Of a stretch of DNA of 64,000 bases, positions 1 through 10,890 are shown piece by piece. Source of the DNA: Capsaspora owczarzaki ATCC 30864 (Eukaryota; Opisthokonta; Filasterea); assembly GCF_000151315.2 (NCBI RefSeq), contig NW_011887305.1, positions 142,225 through 206,224 of the forward strand. Reading direction: 5' to 3'. The notes below the pieces were generated by a model, which did no database searches, was not told the origin of the DNA, and saw only the letters and a list, made by a program, of their open reading frames with translations. Within the stretch, counting starts at the first letter, position 1; the number at the start of each line of letters is the position of its first letter. The translations under genes were made by a program, and so were the position numbers.

Positions 1-1669
1 ACCAATCACAATCACAGCAAAAGACCAAAAGCAAAAAAAAAAAAAAATCAGCGCGGTGACTGAAGTCTTTCCACCTGTCAATCTCAACACACTCAAATGT
101 CAAATTCGAAAAACCCTAAAAACCCGAAAAAATTCGACTTTACTTTTTTCAATTTCTCATTCAATTCGGAAAATGCATTGTTCGAATGAATGAACGAATG
201 AACGAATGAATGAACGAACGAATGAATGAATGGTCGACAAAACTCTGCTCGCTTTTGCAACAAAGCTCGCTTCAATGCGAAAAACTCATGTTTCAACATC
301 CATCTCCACCAATCCTCCCTCTCCTACTGTACTGGACTGCACTTTGCTGCTGCATTTCGCTCACTTGTCTTCATTCCATGCACATTCTCAGATTCGCATA
401 TTTCTCAGACCCTCTTCAGACCATGCCCGCCGCAATGACCCCAGTCACACTCGCTCAGACAAGACGCACGCGCGCAATCCGCCTGGCTGCCGCTGCTGTC
501 GCGGCTACCACCGCTGCAGGCCTCGCATTCACGACCACCTCCACAAAAGTAGCATACCCGACCACACCAAGATTGTCCACCGCTTTGCCGCAGCCGCAAA
601 TCACCCTCCAGACAAAATCAGTCCCAGCAACCCGAGCTGCTCCGAAACCGGCACAGCATTTGCTCGGCGGAACAGTCGGCGGCATCATGGGCATTGTGGC
701 CTCGTATCCGTTCGATACAGTCAAGGTGCGCATCCAAACGCAGCCACCTGGCTCGGCATTGTACACGGGCATGGTCGATTGCTTCCGCAAAATCATCAAG
801 AGCGAAGGTGTAAGTGAATGACTTTTGTTTGTGTGAGTTGTTTCCGATTTCGGATGTCGAGGACATGCAAACTCACATCCATGCTCCATCAGGCACTTGC
901 ACTGTACAGCGGCATGCTGTCCCCCGTCGTAGGCGTCGCAGGCGTCAAGGCAGTCGTTTTTGGCTCGTACGGCGGCATTTCGCAATGGCTTCTGGCGCGA
1001 AAGCAAGGCGTCGTGGCAGGTTCCGAGCAGCCACAGCAGCAGCAGCAGCCCGTCAAACTGTCTGGCTTTGAGAATGCGCTTGCCAGCTGCAGCGCTGGTC
1101 TCGTGGCGACAATTGTCGTCACGCCGGTCGAGCGCGTCAAGGTCTCGATGCAGGCCAGCGGCGGCAAGGCGTTCAAGTCCACTCTGGACTGCGTGCTCTC
1201 GCTTGTTCGCACCGCGGGCATCTCGGGTGGGCTTTTCAAGGGATTTGTCCCCACAGTACTGCGAGAGGTGCCCTCGTATGGCGCGTACTTTATCTCCTAC
1301 GACATGGCCAAGCGCGCGTTCTGCCAACCAGGGCAAGACGTGTCCACCCTCAGCCCCGGCTTGCTTGCGCTTGCTGGCGGTATTGCAGGCGTCATGGCAT
1401 GGGTGCCCATCTATCCGATCGATGTGATCAAGTCGCGCATTCAGGCGCAACCCAGCAGCGCTTTGGTTGCCGCATCGTCCGGCAGCTCCTCGCGACCCTA
1501 CTCTGGCGTGGTTGACTGCGCCGTTCGCAGTTATCGAGCAGAGGGCCTCGGCGTATTCTTCCGCGGACTCACTCCAACCATCGCCCGTGCCTTCCCATGC
1601 CATGCCGCCGTCTTCCTCGGCTACGAGTTGACGCTGCGTTACACTGCACCATTGTTCGCATGATTGTGC
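1..1669 (+). repeat. Inverted repeat, arm A (contains carrier copy A)
   Basis: This stretch recurs in reverse complement at 35017-36683. Position p here pairs with 36686 minus p over at least 93-1663 with no insertion or deletion. Comparing translations of the two copies in several frames, I find only three substitutions in that span: one in the intron (841) and two synonymous ones in the gene (1232, 1657). The outermost 75 bases differ more, with small indels around the A-run and near 55-75. The inner limit is sharp: identity ends 6 bases after the stop codon at 1669. The arm may continue to the left of the window. Confidence 0.97.
423..1663 (+). CDS. Mitochondrial carrier (SLC25 family), copy A
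   Basis: Two exons, 423-809 and 893-1663, joined in phase across an 83-base intron (gtaagt...cag), give 385 residues. The three tandem carrier repeats are visible through their signature motifs PFDTVKVRIQ, TPVERVKVSMQ and YPIDVIKSRIQ, each at the end of an odd-numbered helix. An Ala/Thr/Arg-rich leader of about 70 residues precedes repeat 1. The family exchanges metabolites across the inner mitochondrial membrane. The ERVK signature in repeat 2 is typical of the carnitine/acylcarnitine and basic amino acid branch (SLC25A20/29/45-48), so I infer such a substrate with low certainty. The ATG at 423 is chosen because the frame upstream of it reads through low-complexity leader DNA. A second, protein-identical copy lies at 35023-36263. 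Confidence 0.93.
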
Positions 1670-1776
1670 CCTGTCTGTTTGTGCGTTGTTGTAAATTAAT
1701 TATCATAATTGCTTTTTTTTCCGTTGAAGGTTCGAACATTGTTTCATGAGCATGCAAAACCAACTGCAAGTTTTTT

Positions 1777-3221
1777 TCACATCACAGCGCCTTTCGCCAT
1801 GGCTTGACGCTTGTTGTACTCTTCCAACCATTCACTTTCGGCCAGCTTAGGAATGGCCGCCGTGAACAGGGCCTTCACCTTTTCAGCGTTTGAGCGCATG
1901 ACAGCAAGCACTCGCGCCACGGTGACCTAGCAAGGCGGAACAAAGTCAGTCTCTCCAATTCCAAAACATCCAAACACCCTCCAACAACAGTACGGAGCAT
2001 ACAGGCTCATCAGATTCACGCCAGCAGTCGTAATCCGTTGACATGGCGATGCTGGCATACAGCAGGCCGGCTTCGGCGGCGAGGACCACCTAGGAACGAG
2101 GCAATTACAGAGTTAAGACAATCGCGCGGAGCGACACAACGAAACAACGTGCACTGTTGCTTTACTTCTGGCACTGTGGTCATGTTGATGACATCTGCGC
2201 CCCACTGGCGGAACATGCGGCTCTCAGCACGAGTCGAGAAGCGCGGGCCTTCGATGGTAATCATGGTGCCAGAAGGATGGAATGCATAGCCCGCACGCTG
2301 ACACTCGGCAGCAAGAACCTGTCGAGTGACGGGATCAAAGGGCTCGGCCATCGGAATATGGCAAACTCCAGGAGGCGAGTTGACGCCGCCATCGTGGAAG
2401 GTCTGGACGCGTTTCGTGGTGCGGTCGATAAACTGGTCCAGCAGCACGAGGTGGCCAGGCTCAATTTGCTCACGCAGTGATCCACAGGCGGTGGAGACAA
2501 TCAGATGGGTGCAACCCTCGTCCACCAGCGCTTGAATGTTTGCGCGGTAGTTGACAGCGGAGGGATGGATGGTGTGTTTGCGGCCATGTCTGCCAGCGCA
2601 TGCCCAACACAACCAGGCTGTAACAGTGAGCTTTTTGTCACTGAATGCATGCTCAGAGAAGGACGACCAAGATGTTTCAAACGTGATCTCCAAACAGGTG
2701 TGAGCATGGTTGTGTGATTTGCGACTTGAGGATGCTTACCGAGCGAGCAGGACGCAGTTCACACCGCGGATTTGGCCAAGAATGAGCACATCTGACGGCT
2801 AGTTTGCCAGGAGAGTGGTAGCATTCAGTGCATGTCAACAATGTCGTTCATTGTGTGAGCGAAGAAGCGGCGAATTTCGAAAGTGTGTGGTTTTTGTGAT
2901 GCAGATCACATGCAGCCTGGCAATGCCACCGCGCCGCCCCTCCCCGCCCGTCCCCCAGCACACACAACAGAAGACACACACAAAGCAGCATGGCAGCAAA
3001 AAAAAGCACGCTTCGCCTCCTGCTGCTGCACGGGGCTCACCTTGCCGTAACGCGTGGTCACTTCCTTCTCGACGCGGTTTTCGAGAATGTCCGGATCGTC
3101 CAGGCCCGAGCCGCCAATGATACCGACCTGACAGAGCACACATGGGTGAGCGATGGTGAGCACGGCGCGAGTCTGTGGAGAGAGGAGCATCCAACGGTAC
3201 CTTCAAAGACGGAGTTGTCAT
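1777..3221 (-). CDS. MTAP: S-methyl-5'-thioadenosine phosphorylase
   Basis: Six exons on the minus strand: 3201-3221, 3041-3127, 2740-2798, 2166-2589, 2003-2089 and 1777-1926. They sum to 828 bases, 275 residues, against about 283 in human. The first exon codes only seven residues (MTTPSLK). The second starts with [10 protein letters not shown], the phosphate-binding glycine loop of the PNP/UDP phosphorylase superfamily. Exon 4 carries [46 protein letters not shown] and [13 protein letters not shown], all very close to animal MTAP. Exon 5 carries STDYDCW. The enzyme phosphorolyses methylthioadenosine from polyamine synthesis to adenine and methylthioribose-1-phosphate in the methionine salvage pathway. 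It is transcribed divergently from TECR. Confidence 0.95.
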
Positions 3222-3437
3222 GATTGAGCAAATTCCAAAGAGAAAGGACTGGGACAAAAAAACTCAATCCAACGGACGTCCGATTCAGAATGAAATCATC
3301 CAACGTGTTGCAGCAACAACAAGTTTTGAGATGTCGCCATGTGAGACCCCAGGTAGGGCAGCTCGTTTTGTTTGCTTTTTTTTGCCGCGAAAACGCGAAA
3401 GCGCAGTCCTGTTTTATTGCCCAGCCTTCCTTCGAAC
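3222..3437. promoter_or_regulatory. Shared divergent promoter of MTAP and TECR
   Basis: Only 216 bases separate the two start codons, so both promoters must lie here or overlap the opposite 5' exon. I see no TATA box. The limits are inferred from the gene models alone. Confidence 0.5.
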
Positions 3438-5298
3438 ATGAAGATTTCGCTTGAAACCGCGAACGGCCGCACGTACTCTGTAGCCTCGATCGAGGTCCCT
3501 GCCGACGCCACTGTGGCCCAGGCCAAGGACGCGCTCTGCAAATCCAGTTCGTTCCTTGCAGTTTGATCTTGGTTTTTCCCGCCTTTTTTTTTTTTTTTTT
3601 CAGGATCTGCTGCGTCTCTTTCCCCTCCCCCCTGCCCCGTCTCCCACTTCCGCGTCCCACCACACGACTTGCTCGTCGTACTGCGTTCATCTTGCTCTTC
3701 ACGGCAGTCCGTGCCCCAGTTGCACGTTCCTGAACCTGCTTTTGTTGGGGGTGGAAAACAATCATCCGATCGTCTCTGTTCCTCATGGATTGACCCCTCG
3801 ACCATCACTCACTCACTCACCCACTCACCCACTCACTCATCATCATCTTCGCTACATTCGTGCTCCAAATTCGTAGAGAAGAGCTTGTACCCGTCCCGCA
3901 TCGCCTTCAAGCGCGAGCCTCGTAAGTCCTATTCTGCTGCTTCATTCAAGCGGCTTGTCGTTGTCACCGCCTCACAACGTCACTCTGATCTCCAACGCAT
4001 TTCTTGCCCCCTTTTGGAACAGGCGGATCGTTGCTCAAGGACAGCGAGAGGCTCGGATCCAGCGATCTCAAGCTCTTCTTCAAGGACCTCGGTAACGCAC
4101 GGTGGAGCATTTTGTTGGACCGCCTCAACAACTCTCCACACAACTCACTGAACTCGACGTTGAAAATGTGCTGCATTCAACCCCAACAATCATCTTGCTT
4201 GTATTCGCGTTTCAGGCCCGCAAATCGGTTACAGCACGGTGAGGCGATCGGAAAAAGGGTAAAAAAACCAAACATTGTCAACCCAGAAACTCACCGTACA
4301 GTGCAAACAGGTCTTTTACACCGAGTACGCCGGCCCCCTCCTCGTCTACCTGCTCTTCTACATTCGTCCCTCTATTTTCTACGGCCAGGGCGCCTGCGAG
4401 CTTCCTTACAGCTTTGCCACCAAGTAAACATTACGAGTTTCTGTTGCAGCACTTCTTGTTTTGGCTCTGCATTGTCTGACCCTTCCCCCTTCGCCTCACC
4501 GTCTTCGTTTAGCGTTGCTGCTCTCTGCTGGACCTTCCACTACGCCAAGCGCCTGCTCGAGACTCGCTTTGTGCACCGCTTCTCGCACGGAACGATGCCC
4601 ATTCTGAACATTTTCAAGAACTCGGGCTACTACTGGGGCGCTGCCGCTCTTGTTTCGTACTTTATCAACCACCCTCTGTACACTGCTCCTGACACTACGT
4701 TCGTTTATATTGGTCTGGCTGGCTTCATTGTGAGTTTGACGCAAGTTCCCACAAGTTTTTTGTTTCTCTTTCCTGTCTCTCTATTGGCTGTTGTCGTTCT
4801 GCTCACGTTCTCATCCCTCCCCGATGTTTCTCGACTTGCAGATCAGCGAAATTGGCAACTTTTCCATCCACTGGGCCCTGCGCAACCTTCGCCCTGCAGG
4901 CACCACCACGCGCCGCATTCCCGTGCCAACCGCCGACCCGTTCACGGCTCTGTTCAACTTGGTGTCGTGCCCCAACTATACCTACGAAGTTAGCTCCTGG
5001 TTCTTCTTCAACGTGATGACCTGGACTGTTGGTGGTATGTTTCACTTTGACCAGCAACAAGAGACGGGTCGTTTGCGTCCTGTTGGAGATGCGTTGCCTG
5101 CCTCGTTGTTTTGCTCTCTTCCCCCATCTCACCGTTTCACATTGCTCGGTCATCGCCCGATACAATCCAGGTGTTCTGTTCATGCTCGTGGGCCTCGCTC
5201 AAATGTCCCAGTGGGCTCTTGGCAAGCACCGCAACTACAAGAAGGAGTTCAAGGACTACCCCAAGGGTCGCAAGGCAATCCTGCCCTTCTTCCTTTAA
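3438..5298 (+). CDS. TECR: Very-long-chain enoyl-CoA reductase (TECR/TSC13)
   Basis: Eight exons: 3438-3546, 3877-3921, 4023-4091, 4216-4238, 4311-4423, 4513-4729, 4842-5034 and 5171-5298, giving 298 residues (human about 308). The N-terminus ([15 protein letters not shown]) is the ubiquitin-like domain typical of TECR. The membrane part keeps [65 protein letters not shown] and [10 protein letters not shown]. The C-terminus [16 protein letters not shown] matches the family. The enzyme does the last reduction of the ER fatty acid elongation cycle, trans-2-enoyl-CoA to acyl-CoA with NADPH, and is an ER multi-pass protein. The exon 1 donor (gttcgt) is unusual and chosen because it keeps phase; that boundary is the least certain. 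Confidence 0.93.
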
Positions 5299-5530
5299 CT
5301 GCATTCTTGTGTTGAAGCTTGTGTCCTGGTTCTCGCGACAATGAAATGACTTGAGAAATTCAACGCGATCGCCTCAAACCATTTTTTGAGTCCTGTGCTC
5401 GCAGCAAGAGCCCTGCACCGTGTCTGTCTTTCATTCTGCAAATCATTCCGAGATCATACGAAGATACTTACAATGCACGCAGTCAAATCGACTCAGTCTT
5501 CAAACACTCAAACAAAAACAAAATTTCAAA

Positions 5531-5957
5531 ATGACTCGTAAGCGGCTGATACCTTTTCCCTCTTCCTTCCAGTTAGCCGCTCGTATGCATTTAGCGTTTT
5601 TTATCTCACTTATTGCGTAACTTTTTTTTTTTTTTTTTTTTGCTTTGCTTTGCTTTTCCAGGCGGCAACCAGCGCGATATCAACCGCGACCGTACCGTCA
5701 AGGCCAACAAGGAGAAGTCTAAGAGCATCCCCATCAGCCAGAAGGGCGACAACGTCGGTCTGACGCACTCGCAGCGCATGGAACGGTAAAAAACGCCTTT
5801 TAAACCAAGCACACAAAGCAGGATTGTATGGGTTTTCCATTGACGTTCTGCCTGGCATCCATTGCATGGCTGTTGTTGTTGTTGTTGTTGTAGAGACGCA
5901 CAGGCATTGCGTGACAAGGCCGCCAAGAAGGCCGCTGCTGCGGAAGGCCAAAAGTGA
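5531..5957 (+). CDS. SERF: SERF/4F5-family small protein
   Basis: Three exons, 5531-5537 (seven bases only), 5662-5785 and 5894-5957, encode 64 residues. The N-terminus MTRGNQRDINRDR is the conserved opening of the 4F5/SERF family, followed by a Lys-rich middle and an Ala/Lys-rich C-terminus (RDKAAKKAAAAEG), highly charged and probably helical. Family members (worm MOAG-4, human SERF1/2) are small nucleic-acid and amyloid-binding proteins that speed protein aggregation; the normal role is poorly known. The intron 2 acceptor is preceded by a short GTT run. Too short for a generic ORF scan; identified by the conserved motif and perfect phase. Confidence 0.88.
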
Positions 5958-6237
5958 GCAACCTGGACGACTTCGGTTGTTGCTCTCAGTCTCTCTGGTC
6001 TGCGCTCGAGCGACTACCAAACAAAAAAGCCACTCGCGAATTGTCTGTTTCGCTAACAAGCTTTGTTGGGGTTTCGTGGTCTCCTTTTTGCTTCCGTTTT
6101 GCTTCTATCGCTTTTATTTTTGACGTTTGCACGCACTTTTGGTTACACCTTGAGTGCTCTGTTTCCATTCTACAGAAATACAAAAAAAAAAAACATACTC
6201 CCGATCGCATCTCGCAACTACGAGGCACAGCAACAAA

Positions 6238-7350
6238 TCATTCGTCGCTGCTAGCACGAAGGGGACCCTTGGCGCTGAGCAAGGCGCGGTTGTGGGGCAA
6301 GTTCCAGTCCTGGGGGAAGGTCTCGGGCACAATGCGGTAGGGGTTGAGCGTGGGGTGGCTGCAGTAGTAGTGGTTCTTGATGTGCGTCTCATTGACGGTC
6401 GCGCCAACACCGTGGAGCTGGTACATGTCGCGGCAGTAGTTGTACAGGTTGGGGAACTCGCGCAGCTGCTTCTTGCTGCACTTAAAGTAGATTGTGTACA
6501 CTGGATCAAAGCGGAAGAGCGTCGTGACCAAGCGAACGTCGGCCTCGGTCACACGATCGCCAACCAGGAAGCGCGACTTTGCCAGAATGCCCTCGACCCG
6601 CTCGAGCGCTTCGAACAAGTTGTTGACGGCAACAGTGTATGCGCCCTGGCGTTGGGCAAATCCCGCCTTGTACACGCCGTCGTTGATCTTGTCGTAGACC
6701 CACTCGTTGACGCTGTTAATCTCGTCGCGCAGCTTGGCCGGGTACAAGTCAATCTCGGGGTACTTGGCGAACGCGTTAAACTCGCTGTTGAGCATGCGGC
6801 AGATTTCGGACGACTCGTTGTTGACCACGGTCTTTGTCTTTGTGTCCCAGAGCACCGGCACCGTGAACTTGCCCGCATACTTGGGATCTGAGAGCAGGTA
6901 CAAGTCGCGGATGGATTTGGCGCCGTTGAACGGATCCGAGTCGCACTTGTCGTCGTGGCGGTTGTCCTCCGCGGGACTGTCTGCGAATGGGTGCTCGACC
7001 TTGTCCGAGAAGACCCAGCCACGGTGGTTGTCGGTGGTGCTTGTGCGCTGCCACACTGGGTTTGAGTTGGTGTAGCCGACCACTCCCTCGAGTCCCTTGA
7101 GCGCGCGCACAATCAGCGTGCGGTGGTTCCACGGGCACGCCGCAGACCCGTACAAGTGGTAGCGTCCAGCCTCCGCCTTGAGCCCATCGGGCCCAGAGCC
7201 GTCCGCGGTGATGCTGCGTCGGAAGGAGGACGCCGTGCGCTTGAACGCGCCAATCTGGTCGACCTCGGCCAGCGCCGTGTGCGCCTTGCTGGTGGTGCTG
7301 GTCGCGGTGGTCGCGGTGGCGTTCGCGTTGGTGGTTGATGCAGTTGACAT
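6238..7350 (-). CDS. Glutathionyl-hydroquinone reductase (xi-class GST, ECM4/YqjG type)
   Basis: A single exon codes 370 residues. After a Thr/Ala/Asn-rich leader of about 30 residues come GAFKRTASSFRRSI, the usual family entry motif, and SAACPWNHRTLIVRALKGLE, the thioredoxin-fold active site with the catalytic Cys in CPW. Further motifs are GWVFSD, VPVLWDTKTKTVVNNESSEI and RFLVGDRVTEADVRL with FRFDPVY in the helical C-terminal domain. Such enzymes reduce glutathionyl-hydroquinones to hydroquinones using glutathione, and act in quinone and xenobiotic metabolism. Start chosen at the ATG just upstream of the Thr-rich leader; the open frame continues further up but into AT-rich, poorly coding sequence. 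Head-to-tail with the next gene on the same strand, 301 bases apart. Confidence 0.92.
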   Translation of the reverse strand: MSTASTTNANATATTATSTTSKAHTALAEVDQIGAFKRTASSFRRSITADGSGPDGLKAEAGRYHLYGSAACPWNHRTLIVRALKGLEGVVGYTNSNPVWQRTSTTDNHRGWVFSDKVEHPFADSPAEDNRHDDKCDSDPFNGAKSIRDLYLLSDPKYAGKFTVPVLWDTKTKTVVNNESSEICRMLNSEFNAFAKYPEIDLYPAKLRDEINSVNEWVYDKINDGVYKAGFAQRQGAYTVAVNNLFEALERVEGILAKSRFLVGDRVTEADVRLVTTLFRFDPVYTIYFKCSKKQLREFPNLYNYCRDMYQLHGVGATVNETHIKNHYYCSHPTLNPYRIVPETFPQDWNLPHNRALLSAKGPLRASSDE

Positions 7351-7651
7351 TGCGCGCGTGGTTTGTGAAAGCGGGGAGAAGACAATGAAAAGTTGGGTGA
7401 TGGCGAAATCGCGGCGAATAAGACCCAAAATCATACAAAAGACTGAGAAATATCGAAACAGGAAAACAGGAAAACAGGAAGACAGGAATAAGAAAGATGA
7501 ACACAATGCATGAGCAAAGCAGAGGAAGAGCAACGACTTGAAAACAAATGTACAGTACATTGTGACAAACCAAGGCGCATGAACAATGGCGCTCAGACCA
7601 CACGCTCGAAACGATACTGAACAAACCGAACAAAACGAACAAACCAAGAAA
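7351..7651. other. Intergenic spacer
   Basis: AT-rich spacer between the reductase start and the stop of the Ser/Asp-rich gene. It should hold the reductase promoter; no recognisable motif. It contains a short tandem of aggaaaac-like units near 7459-7486. Confidence 0.5.
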
Positions 7652-8449
7652 CTATCGCGGATTCGACGGAGCTGCCGAGGCTGCAGTCGCCGCCGTGGAC
7701 GAGGAAGGTCCTGGCTGCTCGGAACCGTGCGGGTGATACAAGCGACGGCTACTGTGACAAAAGTACCGGGCAAGCGGAGCATGGGTTTCGAGATAGCGCA
7801 CTCGCTTGACACGACGCGACATCTGGTCAACAGCCCGCCGACGCGCAGCGCCCATGACATGCCGAGGAGGCGAAACCGCGGCCGCGGCGGCGGCGCTGGT
7901 GTCTGCGGCAACAAACTTGTCAATCGCGGCCAACACGCTTTCGTTCTCATCATCAATCGGGTCGACGCCGAGAGCTTGCTCACGCTGGGCGATCGAGCTC
8001 TCAGACGCACGTCTGGGAGCGAGAGGGTCATATACGAACGGAAAGACGTCTTCCTGCGCGCGTGCTCGGGCAAGTACGGAATCGGGAAACACCGACTGAA
8101 CGTGGCTGATGAGCGGGTCTGCTTCTTCCCAATCGACGGGCGGTGCGGCTCTATTGTAAAGAGGAGTCCGGCGTGGAAACATGTTTGAAAAGACGACAGG
8201 AGGACGAGAAGGAGGAGCAAGTGCGCGAGCGGTGAGGGCGGTGAGAAGGCCATAAGGAGGGTAAGGACGTGCGGTGGTGCCCATGGAGCTGTGGTGTGTG
8301 TTCAGGGCAGAGCGGGGAGCGGATGATGCAGCTTCACCAGAGCTCGTCAACTCAAACAGCGAGCTGTCCGAAGCGCGAAACGCGGGCAAGTGCGCTGCGG
8401 CTGTGGCTGATGTAGCTGATGCAGCTGGAGCTGTAGATGTAGCTGTTGA

Positions 8450-8490
<41 letters not shown>

Positions 8491-8585
8491 TTGTTGATGT
8501 TGCTGTAGCTCTAGGTGCAAGAAACAACGCAGTGTAGGGAGTGAGGTAGCCACTGCTGTCGCTGTGATTGCCGCTCGCGCTGCGA

Positions 8586-8622
<37 letters not shown>

Positions 8623-10258
8623 CAGATCGTACATCGAATGCGCGCCTCGTCTCGTTTTCACGACTGCTGTCGCTGTCACTGTCGCTGTCACTGCTGCTCT
8701 CAGGTCCTCGTTGGAATGGCGCACCTAGAAAACTTTCACTTTCGTCGCTGTCGCTACTGCTGCTGCTGCTGTCCACCTCGTAATTCCGATTGCTGTAAGT
8801 AGTGACACGTGAGTTCGCTGCTTCGGTCTCTTCAGAGTCGGAGGAGTCTCCGCTGTCATTATCATTATCATTGTTATTGTCGTCGTCGTCGTCGTCGTCG
8901 TCGCCAGAGTCGTTGTGAAGCCCAGGGTTATTGTCACTTTCGTTCGATTCAGATTCAGATTCACTCCGATGCTCGTCGAAAGGCTCGCGGTTGGACGTGC
9001 CATACATGCGAAGCAGGGATGCATCGTCGTCGCTCGAGTCGTCGCTCGAGTCGTGGTGGCGGATTGCAAAATGGGCATGGACTTGCTCGATGTCGACGTC
9101 GTCGCCGTCGTCATCGTCGTCGTCTCTGCTGGGAATTATGGTGCCCTGCTCGCGATTGCTGCTACTAGTGTTGTTGTTGTTGTTGTTATCGCTGCTGTTG
9201 TTGTTGTTATCGCTGCTGTTGTTGTTGCTGTTGGTACTGAGAGCAGGAGGAATAGAAACGCTGGAAATTGTTACGGGGGGTGAACTTCCGTCGTCCGCGA
9301 GGAAGGCAAACAGCGATGAGAGTAATGGAGACAAGCGTTCGTCGCGTTCCTCTGGTCTCAGCACATCGACCACCGTCAGTCTTTCTGGCCAGATTGGCAG
9401 GGAATCTTGTGGCTGTGTTTGTGACAGCCATGGGTAGCGGCTAACGCTGTCACGCTCAGTGTTTTGATCATTCGCGTTTGCCTCGAAATGTCGCGCCAGT
9501 TGCTCTGCGGTCGTGGACGTGGTCGTGGCAGCAGCAGCACTTTCAGCCCTTGTGGTTGTAGTAGTATCAGTACTCATCGCCCGAGTAGTCGTAGCAGAAG
9601 TAGTCGTAGTACTTGAGTGGCTGGCTGGAGCCTCGCTGTTAAGCTGTTGGGTGCCAAACAGTGAGCGGACGTCGCTCCTGACGCTGTTCTGGCGCCGCAG
9701 CATCCACGGACGGTTGTACATCTGCACCAAGCGCAACAATCGCGCCTGTTGCTCTGCTTGGCGCGCTTCCTCGTCATCGATGGCGGTCGTGGCAATGCTT
9801 CTTGCACGGGCAATCATCCTTCGCGCTCGGCGTCGGTAGTGCGAGGCGGTGCCCAGCACGTCCTCCGTATCCGCAGCAGAGTCCGTCTCGTTATTACGCC
9901 TGAGAGTGTACCAGTCAAGGTGGCGGTCGTTGTCGTCCTCCTCCTCGTCGTCGTCCTCGTCGTCGTCGTCGTCGCTGCTCGCTGTCATTCGCTGCGTGCG
10001 TCGTCGGAGTTCCATGTGCCGCATGAACTGGCTCGTGCCATTGAACGGCGCTGGCCGTGCTCCTGATCCAGCTCCGGATGATTCAGTTCCTGTCTCTGCC
10101 CCTGAGAGCGGTTGAGACGGGCCACGATGAGGCTGACGGGGATGACGGAAGCCGTGCTGCTGGACGCCCATGAACTGGCGCTGCTGCAGTCGAAACGCGG
10201 CCACTTCAGCCTCCGTCTCGCGCGTCGGTGCGTCTGTGCGGGGAAAGTGGATGCCCAT
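7652..10258 (-). CDS. Ser/Asp/Asn-rich low-complexity protein, function unknown
   Basis: One uninterrupted frame of 868 residues starting MGIHFPRTDAPTRE. I do not recognise the family. Composition is extreme: runs of Asp/Glu around residues 95-115, Thr/Ala around 210-250, Asn/Ser around 340-365, Asp around 450-462, Ser around 540-560 and an alternating Ala-Thr tract around 575-600. Between the runs are more ordered pieces: a basic stretch near residue 140 (HYRRRARRMIARARS), YPWLSQTQPQDSLPIWPERLT near 285, and a basic C-terminus (RRVKRVRYLETHAPLARYF). There is no signal peptide or membrane segment. Frame retention across 2.6 kb of triplet repeats argues that it is a real gene, probably an intrinsically disordered nuclear or scaffold protein (inference). 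Confidence 0.72.
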
Positions 10259-10890
10259 CGCGACTGGAAGTGCAAAAGAGAGTGAGCAAGAGTACACACA
10301 CACACACACACAGAAGCTGATGGAAGGTTGGAAGCAGAGTAGTAAAAAAAAAAAAAAAAAAAAAAAGAAAACAGAAAAAAGGACTGAGATTGACAGTTCC
10401 AAAAACGGCATTGGGTGATCAATCTGTCATTAAATGATGATGTGCAAGTAACAAAGCGAACGCATGGCATGGAATGACAAGTTGAGTGAGAGAACGACAC
10501 AACAAAGAAAACAGATTCGTGTGTTTGCAAGCAAAATCCAATGCAAAACGCACTCAAACAGCTTCTTCGTACTGTACGTTGATGCCAAAAGCATAAAAGC
10601 ATGTTGGAGTATTGCATAAACCAACGCTGCTGATACTCTTGCGGCCAGGCACTCACCAAAGAACGAAAGTCCACCCCAAAACAGACAAACTGGAATCAGC
10701 AGCTCAGCAGCTCAGAGCTCAGAGCGTTCAGCCAGAGCGGAGGAGCAAAATCGTCCGAATCTTGCGTTCTGAGCTTGTTCTTGTTTTGTCTCAGATTTCT
10801 CATGATTCTGTGATGTCGTCTGAGTTTCCATGATTCGGATGTCTCAGTCCTCTCTTTTTCTTTTTTGATTCCTTTTAGAACAAGAACAAA
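10259..10890. other. Divergent intergenic region with AC and poly-A runs
   Basis: 632 bases between two divergent genes. It holds a short AC microsatellite (about 10294-10311), an A-run of more than 20 (about 10344-10366) and no credible coding segment. Promoters for both neighbours should lie here. Confidence 0.5.

Noticed and set aside
455-1603. 382-codon open frame antisense to carrier copy A (and its mirror at 34966-36231)
   Set aside because: It is a shadow of the GC-rich carrier exons; it runs across the real intron and has no recognisable domain.
8440-8640. CTG/GTTGCT-rich stretch as a CRISPR-like or regulatory array
   Set aside because: It is the coding sequence of Ser and Ala-Thr tracts on the minus strand, with no spacer-repeat pattern.
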